From Deltaproteobacteria bacterium (GTDB lineage: Bacteria; Desulfobacterota; Desulfuromonadia; Geobacterales; Geobacteraceae): a DNA stretch of 64,000 bases. The notes under the pieces were generated by a model. It did no database searches, had not been told where the DNA came from, and worked only from the letters and a program-made list of their open reading frames with translations. Where the stretch lies: contig SBEG01000005.1 in the NCBI GenBank assembly GCA_009668975.1, positions 144,921-208,920 of the forward strand, written 5' to 3'. The position numbers and the translations under genes are program-made. Position 1 is the first letter of the stretch. Each line of letters starts with the position of its first letter. This document shows positions 49,720 to 59,134 of this stretch, piece after piece.

Positions 49720-52074
49720 ATGGCGAGCCCCCCCATGGCCAATCAGGATTTTTATACTCTCTTGAGCACGGCGGTTCAGATAGCCAACGCCGCAAATCTT
49801 TCGCCAACTGCCCGGCTCAAAGCCCTAGCCCGCCACATCAAAAAATCTTTCAATCTTCAGTCCGCAACCATCTATCTCCTTGACTCCGAACGACGCTCCG
49901 TTTGCCGGATGATATCGTCGGACGGGCCCGCAAAAATGCTTTCTTGCCGGATCCCCCTTGGGGAACAGGAAGCCGGCTTGTGCGCCCTCAGGAAAGAGCT
50001 GGTTTTTTCCCGGAACGGCACCATTTCTGACAGAATTCCCAAAGCGGAACAACCACAGGGCACCATATTCCTGCCGGTCATATGCGGCAAAGGAGCAGCA
50101 GGGGTCCTTGGCTTGGAACTGCCGGAGGACTCGCCCCTCGCCAGCTCTCAGCCAAAAGTACTCCACGACATCCTGCAGACGATCGCCGGCCTTATCTGTT
50201 GCAGAGAGCTCACCAAACGCTCGGAAAAACGCATTCAAAACCTTCTGACGTTGAATGAATTGGGCAAGGCGCTGCAACAGTCGATGCCCTTCAAGGAACT
50301 GCTCTCCTTCGTCCTTGAAATAACCCATCGCTATTCCGGCTCCGACTGCACAATCCTCCGCACCTTCAACCGGGACGAATTCACCCCTACAAGAATCAAG
50401 GCATACAGAAAAAGCCTCCATGCCAGCCTCCCTGCCCTGCTGGACCTTGAGGCGGAGTCCGCGGCACGAATGCTCGCCATGGAAATACCGCAGCTGACCG
50501 TTGATTTCATAACCGACGAGGATCTTCCCCCCTCGTTTATCAGTATCCCGCTTCAGTATGAGGGACAAACATTTGGCTGCCTGACCCTCTTCGGCAAAAC
50601 AGATCCGTCGGGGCAGCGAAACTTTGATGAGGAGGACCGGGAACTTTTCGCCGGCATGGCGAATCTGATCGCCACAACCTTGCTGCAATCGGAGCATAGT
50701 CGCCGCATGGACCAGCTCGTACTTGAAAACGATAAAAAACTGCGGGAACTTTCCCTCCTCTACCGTGTCAGCAATGCCATGCACGCCACCACCCGGATCA
50801 ACCGGCTGATTCAGCTCAATCTGACAGCTCTTGTCTCAGGAGAGTCACATCTTTTCGAACGCGCCATGCTCTTCCTCGTAAACCACCGCTCCGGCGTCAT
50901 GCAGGGAATGCGCGGCATCACACGCGAAGAAAATCTCAGCAGTTTGCAGCCCTTGATCAATCAGGAAGAGGCCCTTTATACCCGCTGGGAAATTTCCGAT
51001 GAGGAGATGGACCGCCAGCAGCATTCCGAGTTCAATTGCCTGGTAAAGGGCACACGCCTGCCTCTCGACCGGGCCCGCAACATGGTTTCGCGGGCTGTTC
51101 TCGATAAAAAACTCATCGTGGTTGACGGAACAGCAAAAGAAAAACCTGAAAGCGATGATGTCATCAACAAATTCAATCTGGCATCATTCGCCTCAGTCCC
51201 GATCATCGCAAAAGGTGAGGCCGTTGCCCTCCTGATCCTCGACAATCCAATTTCCGGCAAAACAATAACCAGCGATGATCTCCATTTTCTCCAGCTGTTC
51301 GCCAACCAGGCAAGCATGGCAATTGAAAATTCAATGCTTTACAACCGAATAGAAGACGCAAACCGTGAATTCAGCGAAATACGCCAGCGACTTCTGCAGG
51401 GTGAACGGTTGGCGGCACTCGGCGAGACAGCGGCCTCAATTGCCCACGAGCTGAAAACTCCCTTGATTTCCATCGGAGGGCTTGCCCGGCGCCTGCTCCG
51501 CAAGGAAGCAACCGGCTCGACCGAGTGGAAATACGCCGAAACCATTGCCCGTGAAGCCGACCGCCTGGAAAAAATGCTGAACGAAATCCTCTTTTTCACC
51601 AGAAAGGCGACAATCTGTTACACCCAGTGCTCCCTCCCCGACATCATTGACGAATCTCTGGCCGTTGTCTCAGGAATTCTCCAGGAAAACAGAATTCAGG
51701 TGAAAAAGCGGATTTCCCGGACAGCAATCGAGTTTACCGGAGACTTTCAGCAGATCAAACAGGTCTGCATCAACCTGTTTCTCAATGCCGGAGAAGCGAT
51801 GAAACAGGGCGGTATACTTTCCATTTCAACAGCACCAGTTGTGCTGGATGGGAGGGAGGCAATCTCCCTCAAGGTTCGGGACACAGGAGGCGGAATCGCA
51901 CCGGAGATTCTACCGGATATCTTCAATCCTTTTTTCACCACCAAGGAAGGAGGAACCGGTTTGGGCCTCCCCATTACCCACCGGATCGTCACCAATCACG
52001 GCGGTAAACTTTTTGCGGAGAACCGGACCGGAAGTGGCGCCGAATTCCGAGTTATTCTCCCGATCCACCCCTAA
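49720..52074 (+). CDS. cytosolic GAF-domain sensor histidine kinase
   Basis: The 784-residue protein has no membrane segment or signal peptide. Three GAF-like domains occur at about residues 15-160, 180-330 and 350-545. The transmitter follows: phosphoacceptor H in SIAHELKTPLISIGGLARR (about 575), N-box CINLFLNAGEAM (about 690), and ATP-lid G motifs RDTGGGIAPEIL and GGTGLGLPITHRIV. No response regulator gene is adjacent; the one at 36093 is too far away to link by position. GAF domains bind small ligands or haem, but no ligand can be read from the sequence. Confidence 0.92.
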   Translation: MASPPMANQDFYTLLSTAVQIANAANLSPTARLKALARHIKKSFNLQSATIYLLDSERRSVCRMISSDGPAKMLSCRIPLGEQEAGLCALRKELVFSRNGTISDRIPKAEQPQGTIFLPVICGKGAAGVLGLELPEDSPLASSQPKVLHDILQTIAGLICCRELTKRSEKRIQNLLTLNELGKALQQSMPFKELLSFVLEITHRYSGSDCTILRTFNRDEFTPTRIKAYRKSLHASLPALLDLEAESAARMLAMEIPQLTVDFITDEDLPPSFISIPLQYEGQTFGCLTLFGKTDPSGQRNFDEEDRELFAGMANLIATTLLQSEHSRRMDQLVLENDKKLRELSLLYRVSNAMHATTRINRLIQLNLTALVSGESHLFERAMLFLVNHRSGVMQGMRGITREENLSSLQPLINQEEALYTRWEISDEEMDRQQHSEFNCLVKGTRLPLDRARNMVSRAVLDKKLIVVDGTAKEKPESDDVINKFNLASFASVPIIAKGEAVALLILDNPISGKTITSDDLHFLQLFANQASMAIENSMLYNRIEDANREFSEIRQRLLQGERLAALGETAASIAHELKTPLISIGGLARRLLRKEATGSTEWKYAETIAREADRLEKMLNEILFFTRKATICYTQCSLPDIIDESLAVVSGILQENRIQVKKRISRTAIEFTGDFQQIKQVCINLFLNAGEAMKQGGILSISTAPVVLDGREAISLKVRDTGGGIAPEILPDIFNPFFTTKEGGTGLGLPITHRIVTNHGGKLFAENRTGSGAEFRVILPIHP

Positions 52075-52138
52075 TTTCGCTCTTTTCAACATCGGACAAT
52101 TCCTGTATAGTCAGGTGCCGTACCGCAAATGAATACAC

Positions 52139-52214
52139 GGGGATGTAGCTCAGCTGGGAGAGCGATGCGTTCGCAACGCATAGGTCGACGGTTCGATCCC
52201 GTTCATCTCCACCA
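52139..52214 (+). tRNA. tRNA-Ala(CGC)
   Basis: The 76-nt gene folds as a cloverleaf: acceptor GGGGATG with CATCTCC, D arm GCTC...GAGC, anticodon stem ATGCG/CGCAT with loop TTCGCAA (anticodon CGC, 52172-52174), T loop TTCGATC, and encoded ACCA. It reads GCG codons. Confidence 0.96.
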
Positions 52215-52260
52215 ATAAAAACAAGAGGTTGTGGAAATCACCACAACCTCTTGTTTTATT
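52214..52260. terminator. terminator behind tRNA-Ala, shared with selB
   Basis: AACAAGAGGTTGTGG pairs with CCACAACCTCTTGTT over 15 bases around a 6-base loop (AAATCA), flanked by A and T runs, so it can end transcription from both the tRNA and the convergent selB. Confidence 0.9.
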
Positions 52261-52294
52261 CACTTTCCGCATGTCGGATCAACCCGCGCCACCC

Positions 52295-54205
52295 CTACCC
52301 TTTCCGCAGCACTCTCTTGTCCCCAACCCGGATTGTAACCTTTTCCTGATCGAAATATTCAAGGAGCGGAATCATGAACTTGCGCGAGAGACCGGTCAAT
52401 TCGCGGAAATCCGGCGGAGTAACTTCACCTTTTTCCTGCAGGTAGGCAACCAGTTTCTGCCGAAGCGACTGCAGCGGCTCAGGTGCATAAAAAATATCGG
52501 ACTTGATCTTTACCGCACGGCCTTCCCGGGCCAGCAGGTTGAGGTGCTCCAGGGCATCCTTTTCCCCGCAGCGCACGGCTTCGCACAATTCCTTGATGCC
52601 GGGCGGTTCAGCCCCGCCCTTTTGCAAGGCATTTTCCAGCTTGGACTGGAGTCCCGCCTGATCGACGGCGGCTGAGGCCTTGTGTCCCGGCTTCTTCACC
52701 AGATCCCGGTCGGCAAGGGCCTTCCCGTCTTTTTCCAGGGAAGCCAACACCGGGCCAAAGAAGCGGAGGTCGCTCCGCTTCGGGATTCGGGCCTTCAGCT
52801 CCTCCTTGCCGATGCCCTCCTTGAGGGGGTTTTCGCGCAGATAATTTTCGAGGCCGGCAAGCAGCAATGACTTGAGTTCGGCAAAGGCTTCCTTGGAAAG
52901 AAAAATACGCGGCTCCCGCACCACCTGAACCAGAAGTCCTTGAGAAAGCAGGCCCGACAGGGCGGCCTCGGTCCTTTTTGCGGACAGGCCGCTGCGGGTG
53001 ATCAGTTCATCCAAAGGCAATCCGGAGAGGAGACTTTCCCGGATCAGGAGCAGGATTTTGTCGGCATCCTCGCCGCCACCAAGCGCGGTGAGAAGTTCCA
53101 GGGCCTGGGCGGAACGGCGTCTCCGCCGGGGCGGAGCGGGATCGATCACCACCCCGCCGCCAACGGTAATCTGGGGCGAGTAGCTGCGCACGATGAAATT
53201 GTCACCGGGCAGAAGCAGAACCGGGCTCTTGAGTCGCAACTGGACGAAGGCCGAGCCCCCCGGCTCCAGCACATCGCGGTCAAGCAGGATCACCTGCGCC
53301 GGAACCTCATAGGTAGCCGAATGGAGGCGCAGCGTAGCCCGGTGCTTCAATTCCCGTGGTGCCGAAGAGAGATAATCAATCCGGGCGTCCACGGCACGGG
53401 TAGTGCGAAATGCCCCACGGGGCACAACCACATCACCGCGCAGCATGTCGCCATGCTCGATGCCCTGGATATTGACCGCCACCCGTTGTCCGGCCGAGGC
53501 ATGTTCGGCCTTTTTGCCGTGGGTCTGCACACTGCGCACCCGGGAGGAAAGGCCGGAGGGCAGGATTTCCACCTCGTCGCCGGTTGCGATTTCGCCTGAC
53601 AGGAGGGTACCGGTGACGACCGTACCGAAGCCGGCCACGGTAAACACCCGGTCTACAGGCAGACGAAATGGTCCGTCATCGGACTTTTCCTGCACCTCCG
53701 AAGCCAACTCCGCCAAGGCGGACTTGAGATCCTCAAGCCCGGCAGCCGTTTTCGACGAAACCGGGATAATCGGCGCCTCAGCCAAAAAGCTGCCGGTCAG
53801 GTAGTCGCGGACCTCTTCGACCACCAGTTCCAGCCAGTCGTCATCCACCATGTCGCACTTGCTGAGGGCCACAAGCCCTTTCTTGACCCCGAGCAACTGG
53901 CAGATTTCCAGATGTTCCCGCGTCTGGGGCATTACCCCTTCGTCTGCCGCGATCACGAGCATGACCAGGTCCATCCCGCCGACCCCGGCCACCATGGCCC
54001 GGACAAACCGTTCATGGCCGGGCACGTCGACAATCCCGAACTGGGTACCATCCGGCAGTTCCAGGTGGGCGAAGCCGAGCTCGATGGTAATGCCCCGCTC
54101 CTTCTCTTCTTTCAGACGATCGGTGTCGATGCCGGTCAGCGCCTTGACGAGAGAGGTCTTGCCATGGTCGATATGGCCAGCGGTGCCGAGTATGAGGTGT
54201 TTCAT
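52295..54205 (-). CDS. selB: selenocysteine-specific elongation factor SelB
   Basis: The 636-residue GTPase delivers Sec-tRNA to UGA codons. G1 GHIDHGKT (residues 10-17), G2/G3 [15 protein letters not shown] and DVPGHE, and G4 [10 protein letters not shown] identify the family. The C-terminal winged helices (about 380-636, including [25 protein letters not shown] segments) bind the SECIS RNA. It shows that this organism uses selenocysteine. No selA or selD and no intact selC lie in the window, although a fragment resembling the tRNA-Sec 3' end is seen at 59471. Confidence 0.95.
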   Translation of the reverse strand: MKHLILGTAGHIDHGKTSLVKALTGIDTDRLKEEKERGITIELGFAHLELPDGTQFGIVDVPGHERFVRAMVAGVGGMDLVMLVIAADEGVMPQTREHLEICQLLGVKKGLVALSKCDMVDDDWLELVVEEVRDYLTGSFLAEAPIIPVSSKTAAGLEDLKSALAELASEVQEKSDDGPFRLPVDRVFTVAGFGTVVTGTLLSGEIATGDEVEILPSGLSSRVRSVQTHGKKAEHASAGQRVAVNIQGIEHGDMLRGDVVVPRGAFRTTRAVDARIDYLSSAPRELKHRATLRLHSATYEVPAQVILLDRDVLEPGGSAFVQLRLKSPVLLLPGDNFIVRSYSPQITVGGGVVIDPAPPRRRRRSAQALELLTALGGGEDADKILLLIRESLLSGLPLDELITRSGLSAKRTEAALSGLLSQGLLVQVVREPRIFLSKEAFAELKSLLLAGLENYLRENPLKEGIGKEELKARIPKRSDLRFFGPVLASLEKDGKALADRDLVKKPGHKASAAVDQAGLQSKLENALQKGGAEPPGIKELCEAVRCGEKDALEHLNLLAREGRAVKIKSDIFYAPEPLQSLRQKLVAYLQEKGEVTPPDFRELTGLSRKFMIPLLEYFDQEKVTIRVGDKRVLRKG

Positions 54206-54449
54206 GGAATATCCTTTTCACCACACATTATGCTTGTGGCAAGACAGAAAGTTTCGTGACGCAGTTATTCGGAAAATTTGTAAAAAAACTGTAGATTGGA
54301 TGAATACCCTGCAGTCGTCCGCACTGAAAAACATCTCTGCAAACGAATCATGAACAACGGTAACACCTCAATATCAGGCCAGAAACTAGCTGATATCCCG
54401 ACAATTGTCAAGGGACCAGTACCGGAACAACCGCTGGCTATTGTGGCAC

Positions 54450-54483
54450 AAAAAAAGACCATATTCTTACGGATATGGCCTAA
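54450..54483 (-). terminator. terminator of the rubredoxin-MoaD gene
   Basis: GGCCATATCCGTAAGAATATGG on the minus strand forms a short stem (CCATAT/ATATGG) followed by a run of seven T residues, 83 bp after the gene stop. Confidence 0.65.
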
Positions 54484-54565
54484 ACTCGTTTCAATTCCCG
54501 GGAAAATGACGGAATGACTCTTCGAGGTAATTATTTTATTCTACTGCCAGACCTGTTCAGACAGC

Positions 54566-54991
54566 TCACATCCCTCCGGTCTTTGGCGAGAGTGCTACCC
54601 GGTCGCCATTTTTCAGGACAGTCTGGAAATCAACCTCTGTATTGTTTACGAAGACGAGCATAACCGCTTCCATTGGGATATGCAGTTTCTCAACCAGGTC
54701 ATGAACAGTGGCGCCTTCAAACAACTGATGTTCCGTGCCTTCCCCCATGTCACAGGTATCGGCTTTTCTCAGGGTCGTGAAGCATTTAACGGAGACCTTG
54801 ATGGTCGGATGCCCTTGTTCTGAGGTCGGTTTCCCCACCTCTCTGACAAAAAAGTTCTTTGCCAGGCCACACAGCGGGCAGACCCAGGAATCAGGCAAGG
54901 CGGTAAAAGGAGTCTTTGGTGCGATACCCTGGGTCGGATCTCCTTTAATCGGGTCATAGACATATTGACACCTGCATTGATATCTATCCAT
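54566..54991 (-). CDS. rubredoxin-MoaD/ThiS fusion protein
   Basis: The 141-residue protein joins two small domains. Residues 1-48 are rubredoxin-like ([31 protein letters not shown]). Residues about 63-141 are a ubiquitin-fold MoaD/ThiS domain ending SPKTGGM. The first iron-binding knuckle reads CRC (CxC) instead of the usual CxxC, which may weaken the iron site. The C-terminal GG is followed by one Met, so activation as a sulfur carrier would need removal of that residue. The ATG lies 8 bases after AGGAG. The gene lies alone between selB and the PAS region, with its own terminator. A role in cofactor sulfur transfer or electron transfer is inference. Confidence 0.85.
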   Translation of the reverse strand: MDRYQCRCQYVYDPIKGDPTQGIAPKTPFTALPDSWVCPLCGLAKNFFVREVGKPTSEQGHPTIKVSVKCFTTLRKADTCDMGEGTEHQLFEGATVHDLVEKLHIPMEAVMLVFVNNTEVDFQTVLKNGDRVALSPKTGGM

Positions 54992-55242
54992 TTTCTCCTC
55001 CTTTACTGTTGGTTGTTGTTGGTGAAAAAACCCGGACCAATCAAATCCCGAACTTTAATTTTACTCGAGAAAGAACGGTTGTCAATCTGGGCAATAGCGC
55101 TCATCATATTGAAAATTAAAATAAAAGTTGAAGTATTGCCGGATTGGGCTAGCGATGCATCTTGATCGGATGATAACTAAGGCAGCAAGTTACTGATGCA
55201 GGGTTGGAAGCAGGATCGGCTGATGCCCTGTCGGCAAACCAT
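54992..55242. other. 251-bp spacer
   Basis: No gene is supported. Short plus-strand frames here have no family features. It should hold the promoter of the rubredoxin-MoaD gene. Confidence 0.4.
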
Positions 55243-55275
55243 AAAAAAAGCCCCCGATCCGGTGAGCGGGGGCTT
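55243..55275 (-). terminator. terminator of the PAS gene
   Basis: AAAGCCCCCGCTCACCGGAT on the minus strand continues into CGGGGGCTTTTTTT: a seven-pair GC stem and T run, 42 bp after the PAS gene stop. Confidence 0.85.
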
Positions 55276-55317
55276 TCATTTCTTTAAAAGAATAACTACC
55301 GATGATTACTGCCTTCG

Positions 55318-55661
55318 TCAGGCCAAGGAACCTTCAAAAACCATTTCCACCACGCCACCCAGGGCAGCTCCATCGTAGAAAGGAACATTGACGATGGTGA
55401 GAGTTCCTTCCGGACCATCCATGGTCAGGTAGTTGATCCTACTTATTTGATCAGCAAAATCCTTGTAAATGCTTTTCAATTTGACCATGGTTTCCGGCTC
55501 GTGACAGGCGCCATGTTCTTGCCGACTTCCAGACCGGCGATTTTCAACTCGTCAAAAAGCTCACAGGCCCTTTGATTGGCATAGGTCACCTTGAAATCAG
55601 GGGGGTCGGATACGACTAAGGCTGTGTTCAGATTATCCCATACTTTGTTGACATCACTCAT
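55318..55661 (-). pseudogene. PAS-domain protein gene broken by one frameshift
   Basis: Translation starts at ATG 55661 behind GGAGGGGAG. It reads MSDVNKVWDNLNTALVVSD, then FKVTYANQRACELFDELKIA and LEVGKNM. At about 55512 one base is missing relative to the domain. In the next frame the protein continues ACHEPETMVKLKSIYKDFAD, then TLTIVNVPFYDGAALGGVVE and MVFEGSLA, and stops at 55318. Both parts join into one small PAS-like sensor of about 115 residues. The first frame alone stops after about 61 codons. A sequencing error would give the same picture, so the gene may be intact in the cell. Confidence 0.75.
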
Positions 55662-55991
55662 TTTTCTCCCCTCCACACCACGGGGACTATCAACATATTA
55701 AATCGATTGCCTGCAAAGGTATCCTTCATGAGTGCCTGAGCAAAAATTGAGGGACCAATAGGAATAAGGAGTTCTAATCTGAGGCAACACAAAGAAATGA
55801 CACATCCGTATTCGGAATTCAGATTATACCCATCCACCATTCCGCATTCCACGAACGCCCCCTCTGACAGAACCGAATTTTCCACACGCCCCGGCCAACT
55901 GTGCGGTATAATTTTTCCTGGCGAGCTACTTTTCCCGCTTCCGAAGTTCGACAAAATCTCTGTCTCATAATAATTGCATTTCGTTCGGCAG

Positions 55992-56159
55992 CTAGGAGCC
56001 TGTCGGACTTAGGGTAAATCTGCTGCAAATCCGTCTGGACGGTCCATATTTCGCCGCTTTTTTGGGCAATAGAACAACTATTACCCTGCAAAATCGACAA
56101 AATCTGTCCTCGACCAGCCGAATTTTCGCTTCTATTTCCTAAGTCCGACAGACTCCTAG
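55992..56159. mobile_element. MITE with inverted ends and CTAG duplication
   Basis: The 168-bp stretch begins CTAGGAGCCTGTCGGACTTA and ends with the inverse, with one mismatch in 21 bases. CTAG at both outer edges (55992-55995 and 56156-56159) is either part of the ends or a 4-bp target duplication. The interior has no gene. The related short inverted repeat at 35834 shares GCCTGTC ends. Confidence 0.75.
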
Positions 56160-56207
56160 ACGGAGAGTTGCGCCGACTTTTGAGCTGAACTGTCCAGGAG
56201 AAGGATC

Positions 56208-56864
56208 GTGAGACAGCAAAAAAACCGAAAAATGATCATAGCGGCCATTGGCATTCCCCTGACACTTTTTTCACTGTGGGTGTTGATTGGCTATCTGCCG
56301 ACAAGGAGTATCGATATGCCGTCATACACAGTCATTGAGAGGAAGCCGGATTACGAGATCCGTCAGTACGAGTCCTTCATCGTTGCCGAGACAAACCGGC
56401 AGGGACCTCCATCGGAGTCAATGGCAAGCGGTTTCAACGAACTGTTCAAGTACATTTCCGGGGAGAACGTCAGCCAATCGAAGATCAAAATGACTGCACC
56501 GGTGATCCGTTATTCAGAAGGGAAAGGCCAGAAAATTCCCATGACTGCGCCAGTCCTGAAGCAAGGGCTGGAAGGGGCGGGCACAATCGCCTTCGTCATG
56601 CCGCCCGGGTCGAGACTCGAAGAGCTTCCGCAGCCTAAAAGCCCGTCCGTCATTCTGCGGGTCGTCCCGGCCCATAAAGTCGCGGTCATCACTTTTTCAG
56701 GGTACGCAACCGATGACACCATCAAGGAGAAAACAGCGAATCTGGTTCAAGCCCTGCAACGTGACGCTATTCCTGTCATATCCGTTCCGCGTGTCGCCCT
56801 GTATAATCCGCCGTGGACGCCTCCTTTCCTGCGGCGAAACGAGGTGATGATCGAGGTTGATTGA
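56208..56864 (+). CDS. SOUL-family haem-binding protein
   Basis: The 218-residue protein has an N-terminal membrane anchor (residues 9-30, IIAAIGIPLTLFSLWVLIGY) and the SOUL fold: YTVIERKPDYEIRQYESFI, GFNELFKYISGEN, KMTAPVIRY, KIPMTAPVLKQ, FVMPPGSRLEELPQP, ALQRDAIP and LYNPPWTPPFLRRNEV. SOUL proteins bind haem or small hydrophobics; the bacterial role is unclear. A GGAGAAGGATC ribosome-binding site precedes the start. The MITE lies just upstream. Confidence 0.92.
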   Translation: MRQQKNRKMIIAAIGIPLTLFSLWVLIGYLPTRSIDMPSYTVIERKPDYEIRQYESFIVAETNRQGPPSESMASGFNELFKYISGENVSQSKIKMTAPVIRYSEGKGQKIPMTAPVLKQGLEGAGTIAFVMPPGSRLEELPQPKSPSVILRVVPAHKVAVITFSGYATDDTIKEKTANLVQALQRDAIPVISVPRVALYNPPWTPPFLRRNEVMIEVD

Positions 56865-56946
56865 CAATGCTGCTCAGAGGGCGAAACTCTGACATGGAGT
56901 ATCATATTTTCTGAGCTCTGCCGATGGAATAAGAACTTGGCACCTG

Positions 56947-57867
56947 CTAAACGGCGCCTGCAGAACGATTGCCTTCTGCCATGGCAATCCTGATTGATTC
57001 ATCAAATGAGGTAAGGGGAATGGGAAGAATTTCCCTGATTCGCTTGTCGCGGCATATTACCTCATTCCGCAAGCCTTCGATGAGTGGTATGGCGACGGAA
57101 GGTTTGGCAGGGGTAACGAGTCCTACCCAGTAGGAGGAGAGTCTCGGAGTAAGAAACGGAACCGGAATTATCAGTATCTTCCTGTTTCTGATCCTTGCAA
57201 AACGCTGCATCATTTCCCGATAGGTGAGTATTTCCGGCCCTCCTATGTCAAAGGTATCGCCTGCGGTCCGTTCGTCCAGGAGACATCCGGTGAGATACTT
57301 GATTACATCCCGGACGGCAATCGGCTGACAGCTTGTCGAAACCCATTTGGGAGTGATCATGACAGGGAGCCGTTCCACAAGCGCCTTGATTATCTCATAG
57401 GACGCACCGCCGGAACCGATTATGATGGCAGCGCGAAGCACGGTAGTCATGAAATTTCCGCTTTTCAGGATTTCGGCAACTTCCAGTCGACTGGCAAGAT
57501 GCTTCGAAAGCCCACTCCCGGTTTCGCCGAGACCGCCCAAGTAAATGGCCCTGCGCAGACCGGTCCTGTTTGCCGCTGAGACGAAGTTTTCCGCCGCCTG
57601 CCTGTCCCTCCGTTCAAACCCGGCCCGTCCCGCGGCCATGGAATGGACAAGGTAGAAGGCAGTGTCGATACCGTCTAATACCGAATCCAGCGATGAACGG
57701 TCCAGCAAATCACCGGGAATCGTTTCCACTTCATGCGGAAATTGCCTTCCATGACTGCGGACAACCACTCGCACCCGAAACCCTTCTGCAAGAAGGGCAG
57801 TTACCAATCTTTTTCCGATAAAGCCGGTTGCGCCGGCCACCAGTATCGTTCTTTGCCGGGTTTCCAT
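56947..57867 (-). CDS. NmrA-like NAD(P)-binding SDR protein
   Basis: The start at 57867 (METRQRTILVAGATGF) has AAGGAGAG upstream, whereas the extension to 57915 does not. The 306-residue protein has an N-terminal Rossmann glycine motif VAGATGFIGKR (about residues 8-18). It continues with LLDRSSLDSVLDGIDTAFYL, AIYLGGLGETG and AVRDVIKYLTG, giving an atypical SDR of the NmrA/DUF2867-like group. The catalytic YxxxK tetrad is not evident, so it may be a sensor or a reductase on an unknown substrate. Confidence 0.82.
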   Translation of the reverse strand: METRQRTILVAGATGFIGKRLVTALLAEGFRVRVVVRSHGRQFPHEVETIPGDLLDRSSLDSVLDGIDTAFYLVHSMAAGRAGFERRDRQAAENFVSAANRTGLRRAIYLGGLGETGSGLSKHLASRLEVAEILKSGNFMTTVLRAAIIIGSGGASYEIIKALVERLPVMITPKWVSTSCQPIAVRDVIKYLTGCLLDERTAGDTFDIGGPEILTYREMMQRFARIRNRKILIIPVPFLTPRLSSYWVGLVTPAKPSVAIPLIEGLRNEVICRDKRIREILPIPLTSFDESIRIAMAEGNRSAGAV

Positions 57868-57914
57868 GTTCTCTCCTTTGGCATATGCCTTGCGAAAGGC
57901 TGTTGACAACGTCA

Positions 57915-58040
57915 AGAGGAGGTTGAAATGCGAGTCACACGTGAGCGAGAAGCCGAGGCGTACCGGATAGGTACGTTGAGGTTTCGAGTGAGCGGTAACT
58001 CTGCAGATCGACCCCGCAATAGTTTTTCAACTGCCTGTTG
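57915..58040. repeat. Geobacter-type intergenic repeat, copy A
   Basis: A stem-loop (GAGGCGTACC-GGATA-GGTACGTTGAGG) and flanking GTGAGCGAGAAG and CTGCAGATCGACCCCGCAAT occur here. The hairpin and AGGCGTAC...GTACGTTGAG spacing recur at 58939-59070. I recall similar repeats in Geobacter chromosomes; that link is from memory. Confidence 0.55.
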
Positions 58041-58084
58041 AAAGTGTACACTACACTCGAAAAAAAGAAGGGTTGTTTTGCTGA

Positions 58085-58744
58085 TTGTCACGAGAGAATC
58101 CATCCATCATTTCATTCCTCAGGACAATGGGAAAACCGCTCTGGTATGCTTGTCTGGAGGATCGAATGACGGGAGAGATCCTGTTTTTGCCGAAAAAGAT
58201 TGCCTGCAGGGAGGTCATTTATGAAGACCGTTCGGTCTTCTCCAGGCAATGGATCGTAATTGCTCATATTGATGAGGCTTTGCTCACACCGGCATTCCTT
58301 GTAGAGAGTTACATGGCATTCATCAGGAAATGTACGCTTTCCCTCGTGAAACCGGTGCAAAACAGCGGCAAAACAGCCTTTGTCTTATTCAGTACTTCGT
58401 TACCGCTGCTGATATTTTCAGGTCCTGAATTCAGTGGAAACGACCGCTCACAAACCGCTGCACTCCGCATTGAAGGCGGATTGCTCGTGCAGCGGAATGA
58501 ATGCGGCAAAGGAATGCTGTCTTTTATCATCGAGGTTGTGGAGGAGGGTACCCTGGTAGCCGTTCAGGTATGCGACTACTGTCCGCTTATTCTGGGTGGA
58601 CGCAAACCATCGAAAATACGGAAGTGGTTATACCTGTGCACCCAGGCCTTGATTCATAAGATAATTACCTCCAGGTATCTCAACCATCTGTATCGCCAGC
58701 TTGAATCCTGCAAGGAATCATCTTCGAATTCCGGGGTCAGGTAG
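58085..58744 (+). CDS. hypothetical protein, 219 aa
   Basis: I do not recognise the family. The frame starts at TTG 58085 or at ATG further in (MGKPLWYACLED). It has hydrophobic beta-like stretches (SLPLLIFSGPEFSG, MLSFIIEVVEEGTLVAVQVC) and a C-terminal helical region (SKIRKWLYLCTQALIHKII). Nothing signals export or catalysis. The length suits a cytosolic small-ligand or lipocalin/SRPBCC-like fold, but this is a guess. Its 3' end overlaps the minus-strand DUF1016 remnant, and it lies in decayed repeat territory. Confidence 0.5.
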   Translation: MSRENPSIISFLRTMGKPLWYACLEDRMTGEILFLPKKIACREVIYEDRSVFSRQWIVIAHIDEALLTPAFLVESYMAFIRKCTLSLVKPVQNSGKTAFVLFSTSLPLLIFSGPEFSGNDRSQTAALRIEGGLLVQRNECGKGMLSFIIEVVEEGTLVAVQVCDYCPLILGGRKPSKIRKWLYLCTQALIHKIITSRYLNHLYRQLESCKESSSNSGVR

Positions 58745-58935
58745 GCAGTGCGGTCCTCGTTGAGCTCCTCAAGGAGAACATCCACAAAATACAGAGCGAT
58801 CATCTCCGCATTGGCGGAGAGGGTGGCTTTAAGCTGTGCCTGCCGGATACGGATCTTGATGTCACCCAGAAGATCGGCGTAGTGGGTCAAATCAGTGGTC
58901 AATTCTGTACTCCTTTGGAAGGCCGCAGGTGCCAT
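58654..58935 (-). pseudogene. remnant of a DUF1016 (YhcG-type) gene, N-terminus only
   Basis: Residues about 12-48 read LTTDLTHYADLLGDIKIRIR, QAQLKATLSANAEMIALYF, which matches the DUF1016 N-terminal pattern of YhcG nucleases (Y-x-LL-x-IK-RI...A...N-x-E-x-I-x-LYW). The usual nuclease C-terminal domain is absent, and the following sequence does not fit. It overlaps the 3' end of the plus-strand hypothetical gene. It is either a truncated copy or a fragment left by a former mobile region. Confidence 0.55.
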
Positions 58936-58938
58936 CCA

Positions 58939-59070
58939 ATATCAGTTATACAAATTCCAGACCAAGGATGATCTCAAGGCGGCAAGGATTGAGGTTGCGA
59001 GGCGTACTGAAGAGTACGTTGAGCAGTCGAAGACGAACCAGGATTGGTTGCGAGCAGTGATTTCTTCATG
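58939..59070. repeat. Geobacter-type intergenic repeat, copy B
   Basis: GCGAGGCGTACTGAAGAGTA followed by CGTTGAG forms a hairpin like copy A at 57915-58040, with a long flank (CAAATTCCAGACCAAGGATG, AGGCGGCAAGGATTGAGG). The two copies differ in flanks but share the stem and spacing. Confidence 0.5.
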
Positions 59071-59134
59071 GACATTGAGACATCTTCCGCGGGGGTCAAG
59101 GCCCTATGATTGAGATGCAGCAGGGGGGGCAGCC

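Noticed and set aside
49825..50784. Minus-strand frame of 319 codons
   Set aside because: It is antisense to the GAF kinase and has no family features.
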